Assembly: GCA_035528905.1 (NCBI GenBank)
Contig: DATKXU010000100.1
Coordinates: forward strand, 1-13,614
Source: DATKXU01 sp035528905
GTDB taxonomy: Bacteria > Armatimonadota > UBA5829 > DTJY01
DNA length: 13,614 nt
Reading direction: 5' to 3'
The number at the start of each line of letters is the position of its first letter. Positions within the stretch are counted from its first letter, which is position 1. Position numbers and translations under genes: made by a program. Below are positions 13,107 through 13,614 of this stretch, one piece after another. The notes under the pieces were generated by a model that saw only the letters and a program-made list of their open reading frames with translations, searched no databases and was not told where the DNA came from.

Positions 13107-13594
13107 TATTCCACCTCCGCCAGTCTGCGTACACGCTGGTCCCGCAGCTTGTCCAGAACCTCGTGCGGCTTCCGTCCGCCGGGAAGCTCCAGATCAGGCG
13201 CTATCTCCGCGAGCGGCACCATCACGAACGCCCGCTCCATCATCCTCGGATGAGGGACCGTGAGCTCAGAAGTATTAACCACCGCATCATCGTAGAGAAG
13301 CACGTCAATATCTATGACCCGCGGACCCCAGAGGTGTTTCCGCACGCGGCCCATATCGTTCTCTATGCCCACCACAATATGAAGCAAATCAGCCGGTCCG
13401 AGTTCCGTTTCGATCAGAGCGACGGCATTCACGAAATCGGGCTGGTCGGTGTAGCCGATAGGCGCAGTCTCATAGAGGGACGACACCCGCTTCACATGGA
13501 TATCGGGATCCCGGGCGAGACGGTCGAGAGCCTCGCGGATATTCGCCCCTCTGTCGCCCAGGTTCGACCCAAGGCCCAGGAATACGGCTGCCAA
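13106..13594 (-). CDS. folK: 2-amino-4-hydroxy-6-hydroxymethyldihydropteridine pyrophosphokinase (HPPK)
   Basis: FolK transfers pyrophosphate from ATP to hydroxymethyl-dihydropterin for folate synthesis. The 162-residue protein carries GLGSNLGDR (7-15), SLYETAPIGYTDQPDFVNAV (39-58) and WGPRVIDIDVLLYDD (89-103). Catalytic R83, R85 and R92, the magnesium ligands D95 and D97, and H115 (VPHPRMMERAF) all match the E. coli enzyme, several with identical numbering. The start is a TTG at 13594 with AGGAG 8 nt upstream. No ATG or GTG in the same frame is visible before the window edge. A different frame just upstream reads to a TGA 5 nt before this start (ending VERSA), which could be the end of a preceding gene such as folB, but too little is visible. 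It leads the minus-strand run within this window. Confidence 0.96.
   Translation of the reverse strand: MAAVFLGLGSNLGDRGANIREALDRLARDPDIHVKRVSSLYETAPIGYTDQPDFVNAVALIETELGPADLLHIVVGIENDMGRVRKHLWGPRVIDIDVLLYDDAVVNTSELTVPHPRMMERAFVMVPLAEIAPDLELPGGRKPHEVLDKLRDQRVRRLAEVE
13111..13118 (-). promoter_or_regulatory. Ribosome binding site of the folK-coupled gspF-like gene
   Basis: GGAGGTGG on the minus strand lies inside the last folK codons, with GGAGG 7 nt before the ATG of the next gene. Together with the TAATG stop/start overlap it supports coupled translation of folK and the platform protein. Confidence 0.75.
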
Positions 13595-13614
13595 TTCACG
13601 CGCTCCTCTCGACT

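Overview
The window looks like a chromosomal segment from an uncultured or little-studied, GC-rich, probably Gram-negative-type bacterium. I infer this from the housekeeping genes, the two type IV pilus/type II secretion platform genes, an exported M28 peptidase, and spacers filled with short-period degenerate tandem repeats. Armatimonadota, Planctomycetota or a neighbouring candidate phylum would all fit. This is an impression, not a phylogenetic result.

Layout. The left edge (1-140) carries the end of an IS3-family insertion sequence, with a partial transposase OrfA and its terminal inverted repeat. A small hairpin repeat and a tRNA-Ala(CGC) gene on the minus strand (282-357) follow, the tRNA with a near-consensus promoter. 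The spacer before the first plus-strand gene holds an 8-bp-period G-rich repeat and a separate 7-bp-period repeat, then a good sigma70-type promoter. Three plus-strand genes come next: a NamZ/DUF1343 exo-muramidase (611-1768), an exported M28 zinc peptidase (1909-3366) and a small exported or lipoprotein-like protein (3507-3914).

The convergent spacer 3915-4070 contains a compact hairpin and a perfect 20-bp inverted repeat. Everything to its right is on the minus strand. In transcription order from the right edge: folK, two tandem but divergent GspF/PilC-type platform proteins, a J-domain/TPR/multi-pass membrane protein, panB, panC, a sugar isomerase/epimerase-like TIM barrel, a membrane-tethered RadC-like JAMM protein, an uncharacterised protein with an Rx4H motif, and cysS. 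Most junctions are tight (1-bp overlap at folK/gspF, 17 nt, 6 nt, 21 nt, and a 4-bp ATGA overlap at the cysS start), so much of this run is probably co-transcribed.

How the genes fit together. folK (folate) and panB (which needs 5,10-methylene-tetrahydrofolate) plus panC (pantothenate) form a cofactor-supply group, interrupted by a membrane-machinery block of two GspF proteins and a J/TPR protein. NamZ and the M28 peptidase suggest wall-fragment or peptide turnover. The block 5447-6839 between the TIM-barrel gene and cysS is visibly poorer in GC and encodes the two least conventional proteins. It is the best candidate for an acquired accessory islet. No established defence system or CRISPR array is present.
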